From NCBI GenBank assembly GCA_018292915.2, contig JACVVK020000338.1:338501-402500 (forward strand): 64,000 nt of DNA, read 5' to 3'. The position numbers and the translations under genes are program-made. Below are positions 35,284-49,007 of the stretch, one piece after another. The notes under the pieces are model-generated. The model searched no databases. It saw only the letters and a list, made by a program, of their open reading frames with translations, and had not been told where the DNA came from. Every line of letters starts with the position of its first letter. Position 1 is the first letter of the stretch. The DNA comes from Batillaria attramentaria (Eukaryota; Mollusca; Gastropoda; Batillariidae).

Positions 35284-35312
35284 CTCTTTGAAATTGCGCT
35301 CCGTCGTCAGAG
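35284..35312. mobile_element. 29-bp MITE remnant, U3
   Basis: TTAA is at 35280-35283 and 35313-35316. Confidence 0.75.
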
Positions 35313-35316
35313 TTAA

Positions 35317-37303
35317 CGTACCTAGACCAATTCCCAGTCGAATGAGATATCAGGTTAATGTTTGGAGCTTCAAATTACACGAAGGGGCATTTTCAGAGGT
35401 ATAAAATTTGAAGTATCTCTATCACAATTTCATTATTCTCAGTTTTTCTGTGTCATAGTATGCACAGACTGTAAAAAACATTTTCAGTTGGACAGAATTC
35501 AAAATGTGGCCACTACTCGGCCTCAAAAACATTAGAATAGCGAAACTGTTCCGTACGGAGCATAGAAGAAAGTAGTGGCAGAAGTATTTTTCTCATTTCT
35601 CAGCAACCGTTGATACAAAGGTCACCAAATTTGGTACAGGAATGGTCTATAACGGTCTTTTACGTCTCTTAATTTTGATGACCTTGCTAACAAGTCAAGG
35701 TCACGGGATTATATTGATTTGTCCATAAACGGATTTTTTTATTTGAAATGTGGCATTTTCTCAAACCAGAACCACGAGACACACAAAACTTGGTACAATA
35801 CTTGGCGGTGTAAAGATCTTTTTAAAGATCTCATTTTGAATGACCTTGATCTTTTAAAACAAGATTTTGGGTGAAATTTCAGAAAACTGAGATTTTTATT
35901 GAATTTGACAACTGCTGAGCACCAGCAACCACCAGAATATAAAGCACTTCGAGTTTGTAAAACGATATTTGAAACAAACTTATTTGAATGGGCTTCCCCA
36001 GAGGTCAAGGTCACATTGGTTTGGAAAAGAAATTCTGGATCTAAAAAAGTGACTGAAAATTTCGCACCATTACGAATAATGGCAAGGCCTTTCTTACTAA
36101 TTCAGCACCGTGACCTTTCCAAAATGTCAAGGCCATGTTCACATTTGAAATATAAGGGTTTCTGGCATTTTATTGATACTAATTTTGTTTATTGTGCGCT
36201 CAAAACAGCGATGGTCACATGGATTTGACTTCCGCCGGCGATACTGATGACGGTAGCTCTGCCCTGTTCCGGATTCTGAGGAAGAGGCACACTCTGACTT
36301 GCCTAAATTTTGTTCCAGGACATGCTGCCTCAGGTCAACCGATTCCATTAAACAAACAGATAAACATGCATGAAAAAACTGAGGTAGGGGTGATCTCGTT
36401 TGTCGATATATAACCCTTGGAGGCTCAAGAATACTTCATTTCAAGAAAATCATTTCATTTGAATCAAATGAGCAAGTAGAGCATATTCATCATTTTTCTA
36501 TTGATATCTGACCTTGACCTTTAGACAAGGTCGTTCAACGGCGCATGTTTAAACCCTCTTTCATGAGAAATGTCACACTGTGATGAGTTTTGTGTGGTTG
36601 GCGTTAATCATTACTTATGCCCGAATACTGTGACCTTGACTATTAGCCGAGGTCATTTAAGATGTGTAATCGTTATGATGACCTTTGACTTTGAACTTTT
36701 AGAAGAGAATTAGCCCCCCACTTCTGGCACGTTTTAGCTAAGAGTGTGTCTCAGGTATGTTTTTCTATAGCGCGGCGGTTCTGTTGGACCTTGTGGGCCT
36801 TTGAAGGTCAAGCTGGCAGCCATTTTGAATGACAGTTATCTTGAATATACATGGATGTACCTAACACACCCACGCTGTCCTGTCTGTCAATTCTGATATT
36901 CTGAAATTCTGAGACTTCAATCAACGATTGTGTGGTCAGTCCTAACTATAGTCACCCTAAAAGCAGCCAGGATGCTAAGGGATAAAATAAGGTTACCTAT
37001 ATTGCATCTCATTTCTACGTCATTTTTCTCTAATGTCACCAAAATTTACAAACATCGTAGCAACAACTTTGAAATGAGAAGGATTTTATTTAACATTTCT
37101 GATATATTTTGGCCATTTCCTCTATAAAATTTAAGACCATACAGCAGCCTCGTTTTCGATTCTATCGAGATTTTTTAAAAAAAATTGTCACTCTTCGCGT
37201 ACAATTTGACACACTATTCATGTATAAATCAACTTCGTGTGTTAGTGTAAAAATTGTATACCTCCCCCAAACGACGCTGTGCCCGATTTGAACTCAGCTA
37301 CAT
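35317..37303 (+). repeat. AGGTCA-rich flank between U3 and U4
   Basis: The variant pattern (GGTCTATAAC near 35644, CTCAAACC near 35760) matches U1 and not the neighbouring copies. Confidence 0.85.
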
Positions 37304-37844
37304 TCGTGATACGAACACCCATACATCATAAATGCAACATATAACAAACATTTTGCAAACATTTGGTAAATCTTTTGCGCGGCAAGAATGACAGAAAATT
37401 TCGCAAAAACACTCTTTCACTCGCAACTTCCTGGCGTTGCGGCGCTACACCGAGGCCTTTCAGCAACCCAGTGAACCCAGTACTTGTCCGGACTGGACCG
37501 CCCTACACAAAGGGCAAATACTTCGGTAATAGTGACAACCAGCGTCAGAATGGCTGTTTGACGGTTTTCCGCTCATCAGCTACATCCCTGAACAGGAACA
37601 GACGTCAGTTTTCGTTTACGTCACAATTTATTTCTGACGGAAGCAACATACGCAATTTCAGTGGTTGACGTCATCAACCACTGAACAACGCATCATCTAC
37701 TCTATCAGAATTCTATCATTTCAATTAAAAACACAACTCACTATTATGGCAGGAACCAAGGAACCTGTCTATATGACGGACAGTTGTTACGATTTAAATT
37801 ACAATGAATTTTAAAATACAACAATCTGGTTTCCTGACATCCTC

Positions 37845-37903
<59 letters not shown>

Positions 37904-38123
37904 TGGAAAAGTCAAATCTTGAAATTAATTGAAAGAGTTTGTCAACTCTCACAAGAGAGATCTGAATCTGACTCACAGAAGTTGAGTTTCGAGTACAATA
38001 CAAAATCGTGATACGAACACCCATACATCATAAATGCAACATATAACAAACATTTTGCAAACATTTGGTAAATCTTTTGCGAGGCAAGAATGACAGAAAA
38101 TTTCGCAAAAACACTCTTTCACT
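37304..38123 (+). repeat. A-B-C-A' block of U4
   Basis: A is 37304-37421, B 37422-37836 and A' 38006-38123. The intervening C tract is 58 bases long. Confidence 0.9.
37846..37903 (+). repeat. C homopolymer tract, 58 bases
   Basis: This is the longest version of the block C tract. The other units have 20 to 29 bases. Confidence 0.9.
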
Positions 38124-38186
38124 ACTGGATGGATGGTCTGCTGTAAAATCTCTGCTCTATATACATACAACTCGCTGTAAACATGA

Positions 38187-38695
38187 CTAAGTTGGACACC
38201 TAGACAACGCATCAGCTTCTACGTTGGAACAGCCTGCAATGGGTACAACGTGAAAACTGAACTCCTGCAGAGCCAAAGCCCACCGCATGAGCCTGCTGTT
38301 GCGGAGTTTGCTCTCCTGCAAGTATGACAGTGAACGATGATCTGTCTCCAGTGAGAAAGTCCTGCCAAAGAGATATCTGGAAAACTTACCCACTGCCCAA
38401 ACAATTGCGAGACATTCTTTCTCCACCACTGCGTATTTGGTCTCTCTGTCAAGCAACTTCCTGCTAGCATACGCTATGGGATGAAAATCACCGTCCTGTG
38501 CTTGTTGCAGTAACACTGCTCCCAAACCCGTATTGGAAGCATCAGTCCAAAGTGTAAACGGACGACTGGAAGCATGAGAACAGGGTCAGATGATAGAATC
38601 AACTGAACGGCCTCCAGAGCTTTCTGACATTCGTGTGTCCATTTGACCTTTGCTGGCTTACCTTTCTTTGTGAGCTCTGTCAATGGAGCCACCAA
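38187..38695 (-). pseudogene. pol: RT connection and RNase H, frameshifted, U4
   Basis: The frames and the break are the same as in U1. Confidence 0.85.
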
Positions 38696-39380
38696 AGAAC
38701 TGTAATTTGGAACGTAGCGACGGTAAAACCCCGATCAGCCCCAGAACTGAACGCACCTGTTTCTTCGTCCTTGGGATTTGCAACTGCAACATCCTTTCTA
38801 CCTTTTCAGGCACTGGGCGTAACATACCCTTACCCACTACATGACCGAGAAACGCAAGTTCTCTGAAGCCTGTTTCAACTTTGGAAGGTCTGGCTGTTAA
38901 CCCATTTTCACGAAGACGTTGCAAGATTTTGCGTACTGCCTCTGGATGCGATGTCCAATCGACTGTACCGACCAGTACGTCATCAAAGAAAGATACAGCG
39001 TTTAGTTCATCCAAACAAAGTTTTCTCATGAGTCTAGCGAACGTGTCTGGCGCTGAAACCAGACCAAAAGGCATGCGTACGAACTGGAACTCCCCTTGTG
39101 GAGTCCGGAACGCAGTTTTCGGCCTATCTTCCTCAGCGACCTGTATCTGCCAGTAACCCTTTGCTAGGTCGAGTTTCGTGAAATAGTTGTACTCACGCAG
39201 CTGTGCGAAGAGTTCCTCGACGTCCGGAATCGGCTCCATGTCTGGAACTGTAACTGCATTGAGCTTCCTGAAGTCCAAACAAAAACGAATGGAATTATCG
39301 GGCTTCTTCACGAGCACGTAGGGAGCACAGCAGGGTGATGAAGACCTCTCGATGACACCCATGGCGAGCATATTGTCCAC
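38658..39380 (-). pseudogene. pol: Reverse transcriptase fragment, U4
   Basis: The frame is the same as in the other units. Confidence 0.88.
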
Positions 39381-40911
39381 TTCCTTCTTTACCGCGTCGA
39401 GTGAAGCGAAGGGAACAGGTTACTGCTTCACCTGGACTGGAACTGACGTCGTCAACTGTATCCAAATGCACCCGCGCTACTGGGTAAGATAAAATCTCTC
39501 CCCCAAATGCAGTACAGTGACGTATCTCTCCGGTATACTGATCTTCGGACAGAAGCGACTTCCGTACACCCACAGTCGTACAAACCGAGTCCAAGAGAAC
39601 CTTCACCTCCTGATCATTCAAAGTACCTGAACAGGTTTCCAAAGCGTCATTAACATCTATCGGCTTCTGGAATAATGACGTCACTTTGAGAGGAAAATGA
39701 CCGCACGGCTTGTACAATGTACTTACTTCACCACACTGATGACAATTCGACATTGGGATGCATAGACCCACTGACGAAGACTGAGACTGCTTCTGCTTGG
39801 ACGGACAATCCTTAGCCCAGTGACCAAACTTCCTGCATGATCTACACTGATTAGAATCAAGATCCGCACTCACCTGAGGCTGAGACTGGTTGATTCCACC
39901 ACGACCATGAAATCGACCTCGTCCCCCTCGACCCTGACCTGGACCTCCACGATGAATAGTCGACGACGGTTGAGTCTTTGGGACGACAGCAGCAGCAACC
40001 GAAGTCCATGCGTCAGCACCGGCCTTCCTTGCGAACGACTTTCCTGGATTTGCATCCTTGTAGAGATCAGCTTTCTCCGTGATCTCGTCTACGTTCTTGC
40101 ATCCAAGCTGCTTAAGGTGTGAAACAATATCTCTGGTACACGATTGAAAGAACTGTTCACGTAAGATTAAATCAGTCAAACCCTCAACTGACAAATCAAA
40201 CCACCTGTGAAAATCTCTCTTCATCCGTTCTGTGAAGGAGAGAAAGGTTTCACCCGCTTCTGGTCGTGCAGCTCGAAAACGAGAACGAAATCCCTCCTCT
40301 GTACACTGAAACTGCCTGAGAAGACCCTCTTTCAAGTCTTTGTTGGAGTCTGCCTTAGCAAGAGAAAGAGACTGAAAAACATCTAATGCTTTTCCCGATA
40401 ATTTGGACGCTAATACCACAGCCCACTCAGACTCTGGAATACTGCACGCGAGTGCGTGCTTTTCAAATCGAAACAAATATGCATCAATGTCTGACGACTT
40501 TTCGTCAAACTCGAAGAGCTTCAACTTACTCAAATAAGAAATCGAAGCATTCGCCTTAGCTGACTTCTGACTAACTCCAAGGCGCATCCGTTCCAGTTCT
40601 AACTGGTGTTCACGCTCAGCTTGTCTGTCTCTAGCGAACCTTTCAGCTTCCGCATCCTGAACTAGCCTCCTACGCTCAAGCTCACTATCATAAAAGTTCG
40701 CCAACTTCTCACCTTTCAAGCCCATTCTTTCTCCAAGGAGCAAGACCTCCTCGACTGTGTCGGGTAGACGTGATGTCTCTCCAGCTGACATCGCGCCAAC
40801 CAATTTTGGAGTCACAACCTGAGTCATACCCCGACCAACACCTGCAAACTTTGGAGTAACAGGATCTGCCATAACTACACTCAAAACGACGGCGACCACC
40901 AGTAACCCCAT
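39295..40911 (-). pseudogene. gag: Gag-protease of gypsy fragment, U4
   Basis: The 538 codons match U1. The protease motif is defective in the same way. Confidence 0.85.
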
Positions 40912-41225
40912 ATACTAATTAAACTATCCACCTATATACAAAACAGTGTTCCGTTGAGTGCGTCTGTGAGCCCGCAAGCCCCCATAAAGCAGATAACGGT
41001 TTCTATGTACCACTGAGTACTCACATGCCAACCTGCATCACGTCAGCATGGCTAAAGGTTTCTACATGGTGTGAGCAGTGCGATTGGTCTACATCTCGGC
41101 TGAGAGGTTACAGCAGACGACTGAAATTGAAAAATGACAGAGAAAGTGCAAGTCAAATTTGCCTGCTAATTCCAACAAGGGAACACAGAACAAGGACGAG
41201 GACGTTTTCAAAAGGGGGGTCACCA

Positions 41226-41715
41226 AGTTGTCACGACCCTGTCCTGCGTTCCGCGTAAACACACATTCACACTCACTATCACATTCACGTACATACCACA
41301 CACAATCGTGCACAGTTACACAGGGGCATACAAGGGTACAATCATACAAACATTTATTACCCCATACAAGTACAATCACACTAACATGTATTTCCCCATA
41401 CAAACAAAGAGAAAGAGGTGCGAGGTTTCCAACCGACTATCACGGTTACTAAAGCTCGACTAATGAAAAACACCCTGTCAGTGCTCTCAGTCAAGAAAAG
41501 TATACAAAGTATTCACTATTTTAGTTCCTGATTGTTTAAGAATGTGGCTCTAAAGACAGTTAGAGTATACTTATGAGTTTATTATAAAAAAAAAAACCAA
41601 GAAGGCGAACAATCCCACGAAGACAGGATTTACGTAGTCACTTCTTCGTGGCTGTCGGCGACACTTTTCCTGATGTAGATACTGTCGTAGCTAATATGAT
41701 ATTCCAACGGTAACT
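41226..41715 (-). mobile_element. LTR-a, U4 (490 bp)
   Basis: It differs from U1 only in the length of an A run near 41585. Confidence 0.75.
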
Positions 41716-41801
41716 TCCTGGCGTTGCGGCGCTACACCGAGGCCTTTCAGCAACCCAGTGAACCCAGTACTTGTCCGGACTGGACCGCCCTACACAAAGG
41801 G

Positions 41802-41863
41802 TTAGTTAGTTAGTTATTTAGGGCTTAACGCCGCGCAAGCCACAAAGGCTAATTCGCGGCTAT
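41802..41863. mobile_element. 62-bp insertion, U4
   Basis: The target duplications are 41791-41801 and 41864-41874. It has the GCCGCGC variant as in U1. Confidence 0.75.
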
Positions 41864-42088
41864 TACACAAAGGGCAAATACTTCGGTAATAGTGACAACC
41901 AGCGTCAAAATGGCCGTTTGACGGTTTTCCGCTCATCAGCTACATCCCTGAACAGGAACAGACGTCAGTTTTCGTTTACGTCATAATTTGTTTCTGACGG
42001 AAGCAACATACGCAATTTCAGTGGTTGACGTCATCATCTACTCTATCAGAATTCTATCATTTCAATTAAAAACACAACTCACTATTAT

Positions 42089-42178
42089 GGCAGGAACCAA
42101 GGAACATGTCTATATGACGGACAGTTGTTACGATTTAAATTACAATGAATTTTAAAATACAACAATCTGGTTCCTGCC
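42089..42178. mobile_element. MITE-like piece at end of B', U4
   Basis: It has the same arms and the U1 variant base. Confidence 0.5.
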
Positions 42179-43738
42179 AACGACAGTCTGTGTACAAACC
42201 GCCAGAAAAACGCACTTTTGCCTCTCTCAAGCGAGATTGCGCTTCTCCTTTAATGGGCTGATTAAATCGCGGTTTTCTTGACATCATTCGATGTGTCTAT
42301 ATCAAATCAACCACACAAACACGCATTGAAATTTTTCCTGCCAATAGTCTGTGTAGAAACCGCCAGTAAACACACTTTCGCCTCTCTCAATCACCCCTAC
42401 ATTTTTCGTAACAAAAGGCTCTACTACTCACATTTATTGGAGAAAAAAATCGTAATGCACGTTTTTCTGGTGTATACAAACGAATGGAATGGTAATCAAA
42501 GAACCGCGATTCTATCGGCCAATTTTGAGGAAAACGGCGTTATTTCTTGTTTCAAGCACAAATGTGCTTGTCTGTGAGAAAAGGAAGTGATTTGGCGCAA
42601 GATCGCGCTTTTCCAGTACGGCCGCAATGTGAATAGCCAACTTCAACTGCTGATATCTCTGCCAATTTTAGTAGTAGAGCTTTCATTCTTATTTTGAATT
42701 AAACTGCATAACCAGTAGATTGCAGTGATATGTAAATCTCAAAATTGATAACTTTCGACTTATGGTCCCTTTTGTTAGAACGGGTCACATTTTTCCTGCC
42801 AATAGTCTGTGTAGAAACCGCCAGAAAAACGCGCTTTTGCCTCTCTCAATCAGCCCTACATTTTTCGTAACAAAAGGCTCTACTACTCACATTTATTGGA
42901 GAAAAAAATCGTAATGCACGTTTTTCTGGTGTATACAAACGAATGGAATGGTAATCAAAGAACCGCGATTCTATCGGCCAATTTTGAGGAAAAAGGCGTT
43001 ATTTGTTGTTTCAAACACAAATGTGCTTGTCTGTGAGAAAAGGAAGTGATTTGGCGCAAGATCGCGCTTTTCCAGTTCGGCCGCTATGTGAATAGCCAAC
43101 TTCAACTGCTGATATCTCTGCCAATTTTAGTAGTAGAGCTTTCATTCTTATTTTGAATTAAACTGCATAACCAGTAGATTGCAGTGATATGTAAATCTCA
43201 AAATTGATAACTTTCGACTTATGGTCCCTTTTGTCAGAACGGGTCACATCTTTCCTGCCAATAGTCTGTGTAGAAACCGCCAGAAAAACGCACTTTTGCC
43301 TCTCTCAAGCGAGATCGCGCTTCTCCTTTAATGGGCTGATTAAATCGCGGTTTTCTTGACATCATTCGATGTGTCTATATCAAATCAACCACACAAACAC
43401 GCATTGAAATTTTTCCTGCCAATAGTCTGTGTAGAAACCGCCAGTACACGCACTTTTGCCTCGCTCAATCACCCCTACATTTTTCGTAACAAAAGGCTCT
43501 ACTACTCACATTTATTGGAGAAAAAAATCGTAATACACGTTTTTCTGGTGTATACAAACGAATGGAATGGTAATCAAAGAACCGCGATTCTATCGGCCAA
43601 TTTTGAGGAAAAAGGCGTTATTTCTTGTTTCAAGCACAAATGTGCTTGTCTGTGAGAAAAGGAAGTGATTTGGCGCAAGATCGCGCTTTTCCAGTTCGGC
43701 CGCCTTGTGAATAGCTAATTTCAACTTAGCCAGACCTA
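42179..43738 (+). repeat. Direct D array of U4: three subrepeats
   Basis: The first two match U1 (including TTATTTGTTG in the second) and the last is the CAGTACACGC type. Confidence 0.85.
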
Positions 43739-44202
43739 AGTTACCGTTGGAATATCATATTAGCTACAACAGTATCTACATCAGGAAAAGTGTCGCCGAC
43801 AGCCACGAAGAAGTGACTACGTAAATCCTGTCTTCGTGGGACTGTTCGCCTTCTTGGTTTTTTTTTATATACTAAACTCATAAGTATTCTCTGTCTTTAG
43901 AGCCACATTCTTAAACAAATAGTGAATACTTTGTATACTTTTCTTGACTGAGAGCACTGACAGGGTGTTTTTCATTAGTCGAGCTTTAGTAACCGTGATA
44001 GTCGGTTGGAAACCTCGCACCTCTTTCTCTTTGTTTGTATGGGGAAATACATGTTAGTGTGATTGTACTTGTATGGGGTAATAAATGTTTGTATGATTGT
44101 ACCCCTGTGTAACTGTGCACGATTGTGTGTGGTATGTACGTGAATGTGATAGTGAGTGTGAATGTGTGTTTACGCGGAACGCAGGACAGGATCGTGACAA
44201 TT
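43739..44202 (+). mobile_element. Solo LTR-b, U4
   Basis: It matches U1 throughout by eye. Confidence 0.8.
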
Positions 44203-45153
44203 GTATTGGCAGGAAAAATGTGACCCGTTCTGACAATAGGGACCATTGGCAGGAAAACTTTCAATGCGTGTTTGTGTGGTTGATTTGATATAGACACATC
44301 GAATGATGTCAAGAAAACCGCGATTTAATCAGCCCATTAAAGGAGAAGCGCGATCTCGCTTGAGAGAGGCAAAAGTGCGCTTTTCTGGCGGTTTCTACAC
44401 AGACTATTGGCAGGAAAAATGTGACCCGTTCTGACAAAAGGGACCATAAGTCGAAACTTATCAATTTAGGGATTTACATATCACTGCAATCTACTGGTTA
44501 TGCAGTTTAATTCAAAATAAGAATGAAAGCTCTACTACAAAAATTGGCAGAGATATCAGCAGTTGAAATTGGCTATTCACAAGGCGGCGGTACTGGAAAA
44601 GCGCGATCTTGCGCCAAATCGATAACTTTCGACTTATGGTCCCTTTTGTCAGAACGGGTCACATCTTTCCTGCCAATAGTCTGTGTAGAAACCGCCAGAA
44701 AAACGCACTTTTGCCTCTCTCAAGCGAGATCGCGCTTCTCCTTTAATGGGCTGATTAAATCGCAGTTTTCTTGACATCATTCGATGTGTCTATATCAAAT
44801 CAACCACACAAACACGCATTGAAATTTTTCCTGCCAATAGTCTGTGTAGAAACCGCCAGTAAACGCACTTTTGCCTCGCTCAATCACCCCTACATTTTTC
44901 GTAACAAAAGGCTCTACTACTCACATTTATTGGAGAAAAAAATCGTAATGCACGTTTTTCTGGTGTATACAAACGAATGGAATGGTAATCAAAGAACCGC
45001 GATTCTATCGGCCAATTTTGAGAAAAAAGGCGTTATTTCTTGTTTCAAGCCCAAATGTGCTTGTCTGTGAGAAAAGGAAGTGATTTGGCGCAAGATCGCG
45101 CTTTTCCAGTTCGGCCGCCTTGTGAATAGCTAATTTCAACTTAGCCAGACCTA
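44203..45153. repeat. Inverted plus direct D segments, U4
   Basis: Inverted D is 44203-44620 and direct D 44621-45153. A G-to-A change is seen at about 44764. Confidence 0.85.
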
Positions 45154-45653
45154 AGTTACCGTTGGAATATCATATTAGCTACAACAGTATCTACATCAGG
45201 AAAAGTGTCGCCGACAGCCACGAAGAAGTGACTACGTAAATCCTGTCTTCGTGGGACTGTTCGCCTTCTTGGTTTTTTTTTTATATACTAAACTCATAAG
45301 TATTCTCTGTCTTTAGAGCCACATTCTTAAACAAATAGTGAATACTTTGTATACTTTTCTTGACTGAGAGCACTGACAGGGTGTTTTTCATTAGTCGAGC
45401 TTTAGTAACCGTGATAGTCGGTTGGAAACCTCGCACCTCTTTCTCTTTGTTTGTATGGGGAAATACATGTTAGTGTGATTGTACTTGTATGGGGTAATAA
45501 ATGTTTAGTGTGATTGTACTTGTATGGGGTAATAAATGTTTGTATGATTGTACCCCTGTGTAACTGTGCACGATTGTGTGTGGTATGTACGTGAATGTGA
45601 TAGTGAGTGTGAATGTGTGTTTACGCGGAACGCAGGACAGGATCGTGACAATT
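45154..45653 (+). mobile_element. Solo LTR-c, U4
   Basis: It has the 35-bp duplication as in U1. Confidence 0.8.
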
Positions 45654-46243
45654 GTATTGGCAGGAAAAATGTGACCCGTTCTGACAATAGGGACCATTGG
45701 CAGGAAAACTTTCAATGCGTGTTTGTGTGGTTGATTTGATATAGACACATCGAATGATGTCAAGAAAACCGCGATTTAATCAGCCCATTAAAGGAGAAGC
45801 GCGATCTCGCTTGAGAGAGGCAAAAGTGCGCTTTTCTGGCGGTTTCTACACAGACTATTGGCAGGAAAAATGTGACCCGTTCTGACAAAAGGGACCATAA
45901 GTCGAAACTTATCAATTTAGGGATTTACATATCACTGCAATCTACTGGTTATGCAGTTTAATTCAAAATAAGAATGAAAGCTCTACTACAAAAATTGGCA
46001 GAGATATCAGCAGTTGAAATTGGATATTCACAAGGCGGCGGTACTGGAAAAGCGCGATCTTGCGCCAAATCACTTCCTTTTCTCACAGACAAGCACATTT
46101 GTGCTTGAAACAAGAAATAACGCCTTTTTCCTCAAAATTGGCCGATAGAATCGCGGTTCTTTGATTACCATTCCATTCGTTTGTATACACCAGAAAAACG
46201 TGCATTACGATTTTTTTTTCTCCAATAAATGTGAGTAGTAGTA
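45654..46243 (-). repeat. Inverted D segment 2, U4
   Basis: It keeps GATTTACATATCACTGCAAT, which is deleted at this place in U1-U3. Confidence 0.85.
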
Positions 46244-46721
46244 GGCATAGGCAGCATGACGCTTTCGCTGTGACTTCGCGGAAAAGCACGCGATTTTGGT
46301 GGATTTCTAACCGCGGTCTGTGCTGCGGCTTCCGCAAAGACTTTTATAAATTATACATCAAAAGAAAGCACATTGTCTCCTCTTTTCAACCACTGTACTT
46401 GTGTATTTGTGGGCGGCCGGTGAGATGAGCACGTAGCTGAAATGTAACGCACGTGTTTGAGGGTCGGTTTGCGTTTGACCCCCCTTTTTACGCTACCCCC
46501 GAAAAACAGCTGTTTTACTCTGTCTCTTTCCCGGGTTACAGCGTGAACGACAGATGTCGTACAGATCTAAATTTGGTACCAAACTAAAGAGGAAAACCTG
46601 TAGTTTTATATTCTTCCGTTCAAAAATTAACGTAGAAGTCGAAAAAAGGAAGAATACAGTCGCCTTCATCTGCAGTTTTCACGGCATAACATTAAAAAAT
46701 AACTCGCTGTCGCTGCTGTCT
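46244..46721 (+). other. T region, U4
   Basis: It is the same as in U1 apart from a few substitutions (GGCATAGGC, CTACCCCCG). No gene is seen. Confidence 0.6.
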
Positions 46722-46931
46722 GTTTTTGTTTTGTTTTGTTTTGTTTTTTTGTTTTTTGTTGTTTTTGTTTTGTTTTTTCTTTCTTTTTCTGCTTTATTGG
46801 TATGTGTGTCTTTTTTTTTGTCTTTTTTTTTTTATTGTTTTGTTTTGGTTTTCTTCCGTTGGTTGATTGTGTACGTATGTTATGTCTATCATATATGTGC
46901 AAAATGTGAAAAAAAAAAGAAAAAAAAAAGA
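46722..46931. repeat. Oligo-T/oligo-A tract, U4
   Basis: It has one more TTTTG step than U1 and a GTC break in the second T run. Confidence 0.85.
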
Positions 46932-46953
46932 ACTCAATAGCCAACCAGTTTAA

Positions 46954-47005
46954 CTCTTTGACAAATAGGAAATCGTGTGTCAGAAATTGCGCTCCGTCGT
47001 CAGAG
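46954..47005. mobile_element. 52-bp remnant of palindromic TTAA MITE, U4
   Basis: TTAA is at 46950-46953 and 47006-47009. The whole right arm (AATAGGAAATCGTGTGTCAG and on) is present, but most of the left arm is missing. This is an intermediate between the full copy in U5 and the 29-bp remnants. Confidence 0.8.
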
Positions 47006-47009
47006 TTAA

Positions 47010-49007
47010 CGTTCCTAGACCAATTCCCAGTCGAATGAGATATCAGGTTAATGTTTGGAGCTTCAAATTACACGAAGGGGCATTTTCAGAGGTATAAAAT
47101 TTGAAGTATCTCTATCACAATTTCATTATTCTCAGTTTTTCTGTGTCATAGTATGCACAGACTGTAAAAAACATTTTCAGTTGGACAGAATTCAAAATGT
47201 GGCCACTACTCGGCCTCAAAAACATTAGAATAGCGAAACTGTTCCGTACGGAGCATAGAAGAAAGTAGTGGCAGAAGTATTTTTCTCATTTCTCAGCAAC
47301 CGTTGATACAAAGGTCACCAAATTTGGTACAGGAATGGTTGCTATAACGGTCTTTTACGTCTCTTAATTTTGATGACCTTGCTAACAAGTCAAGGTCACG
47401 GGATTATATTGATTTGTCCAGAAACGGATTTTTTTATTTGAAATGTGGCATTTTCTCAATAACCAGAACCACGAGACACACAAAACTTGGCACAATACTT
47501 GGCGGTGTAAAGATCCTTTAAAGATCTCATTTTGAATGACCTTGATCTTTTAAAACAAGATTTTGGGTGAAATTTCAGAAACTGAGATTTTTATTGAATT
47601 TGACAACTGCTGAGCACCAGCAACCACCAGAATATAAAGCACTTCGAGTTTGTAAAACGATATTTGAAACAAACTTATTTGAATGGGCTTCCCCAGAGGT
47701 CAAGGTCACATTGGTTTGGAAAAGAAATTCTGGATCTAAAAAAGTGACTGAAAATTTCGCACCATTACGAATAATGGCAAGGCCTTTCTTACTAATTCAG
47801 CACCGTGACCTTTCCAAAATGTCAAGGCCATGTTCACATTTGAAATATAAGGGTTTCTGGCATTTTATTGATACTAATTTTGTTTATTGTGCGCTCAAAA
47901 CAGCGATGGTCACATGGATTTGACTTCCGCCGGCGATACTGATGACGGTAGCTCTGCCCTGTTCCGGATTCTGAGGAAGAGGCACACTCTGACTTGCTAA
48001 ATTTTGTTCCAGGACATGCTGCCTCAGGTCAACCGATTCCATTAAACAAACAGATAAACATGCATGAAAAAACTGAGGTAGGGGTGATCTCGTTTGTCGA
48101 TATATAACCCTTGGAGGCTCAAGAATACTTCATTTCAAGAAAATCATTTCATTTGAATCAAATGAGCAAGTAGAGCATATTCATCATTTTCTATTGATAT
48201 CTGACCTTGACCTTTAGACAAGGTCGTTCAACGGCGCATGTTTAAACCCTCTTTCATGAGAAATGTCACACTGTGATGAGTTTTGTGTGGTTGGCGTTAA
48301 TCATTACTTATGCCCGAATACTGTGACCTTGACTATTAGCCGAGGTCATTTAAGATGTGTAATCGTTATGATGACCTTTGACTTTGAACTTTTAGAAGAG
48401 AATTAGCCCCCCACTTCTGGCACGTTTTAGCTAATATCCTGTAAAGAGTGTGTCTCAGGTATGTTTTTCTATAGCGCGGCGGTTCTGTTGGACCTTGTGG
48501 GCCTTTGAAGGTCAAGCTGGCAGCCATTTTGAATGACAGTTATCTTGAATATACATGGATGTACCTAACACACCCACGCTGTCCTGTCTGTCAATTCTGA
48601 TATTCTGAAATTCTGAGACTTCAATCAACGATTGTGTGGTCAGTCCTAACTATAGTCACCCTAAAAGCAGCCAGGATGCTAAGGGATAAAATAAGGTTAC
48701 CTATATTGCATCTCATTTCTACGTCATTTTTCTCTAATGTCACCAAAATTTACAAACATCGTAGCAACAACTTTGAAATGAGAAGGATTTTATTTAACAT
48801 TTCTGATATATTTTGGCCATTTCCTCTATAAAATTTAAGACCATACAGCAGCCTCGTTTTCGATTCTATCGAGATTTTTTAAAAAAAATTGTCACTCTTC
48901 GCGTACAATTTGACACACTATTCATGTATAAATCAACTTCGTGTGTTAGTGTAAAAATTGTATACCTCCCCCAAACGACGCTGTGCCCGATTTGAACTCA
49001 GCTACAT
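47010..49007 (+). repeat. AGGTCA-rich flank between U4 and U5
   Basis: The left part matches the U2 type. At about 48434 it gains ATATCCTGTAA, a short insertion shared only with U6 and, in near-identical form, with the inverted arm. Confidence 0.85.

Larger units (their letters stand above)
24515..36180 (+). repeat. Macrosatellite unit U3 (11666 bp)
   Basis: This unit is shorter than U2 because its direct D array has three subrepeats instead of four. It shares the gag deletion of U2 and has a second gag-pro frameshift near 27990. Between about 31440 and 34900 it carries the densest scatter of one-base indels in the window, plus a 37-bp foreign stretch at 33411-33447. Confidence 0.97.
38124..41715 (-). 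mobile_element. Dead Ty3/gypsy (Gmr1-like) fragment, U4
   Basis: It has the same structure, with an uninterrupted gag-pro frame as in U1 and U5. LTR-a is 41226-41715. Confidence 0.9.
36181..47875 (+). repeat. Macrosatellite unit U4 (11695 bp)
   Basis: The gag frame is intact as in U1. The direct D array has three subrepeats. The C tract is the longest of all at 58 bases. Its piggyBac-like MITE remnant (52 bp) is longer than the 29-bp remnants of U1-U3. Confidence 0.97.
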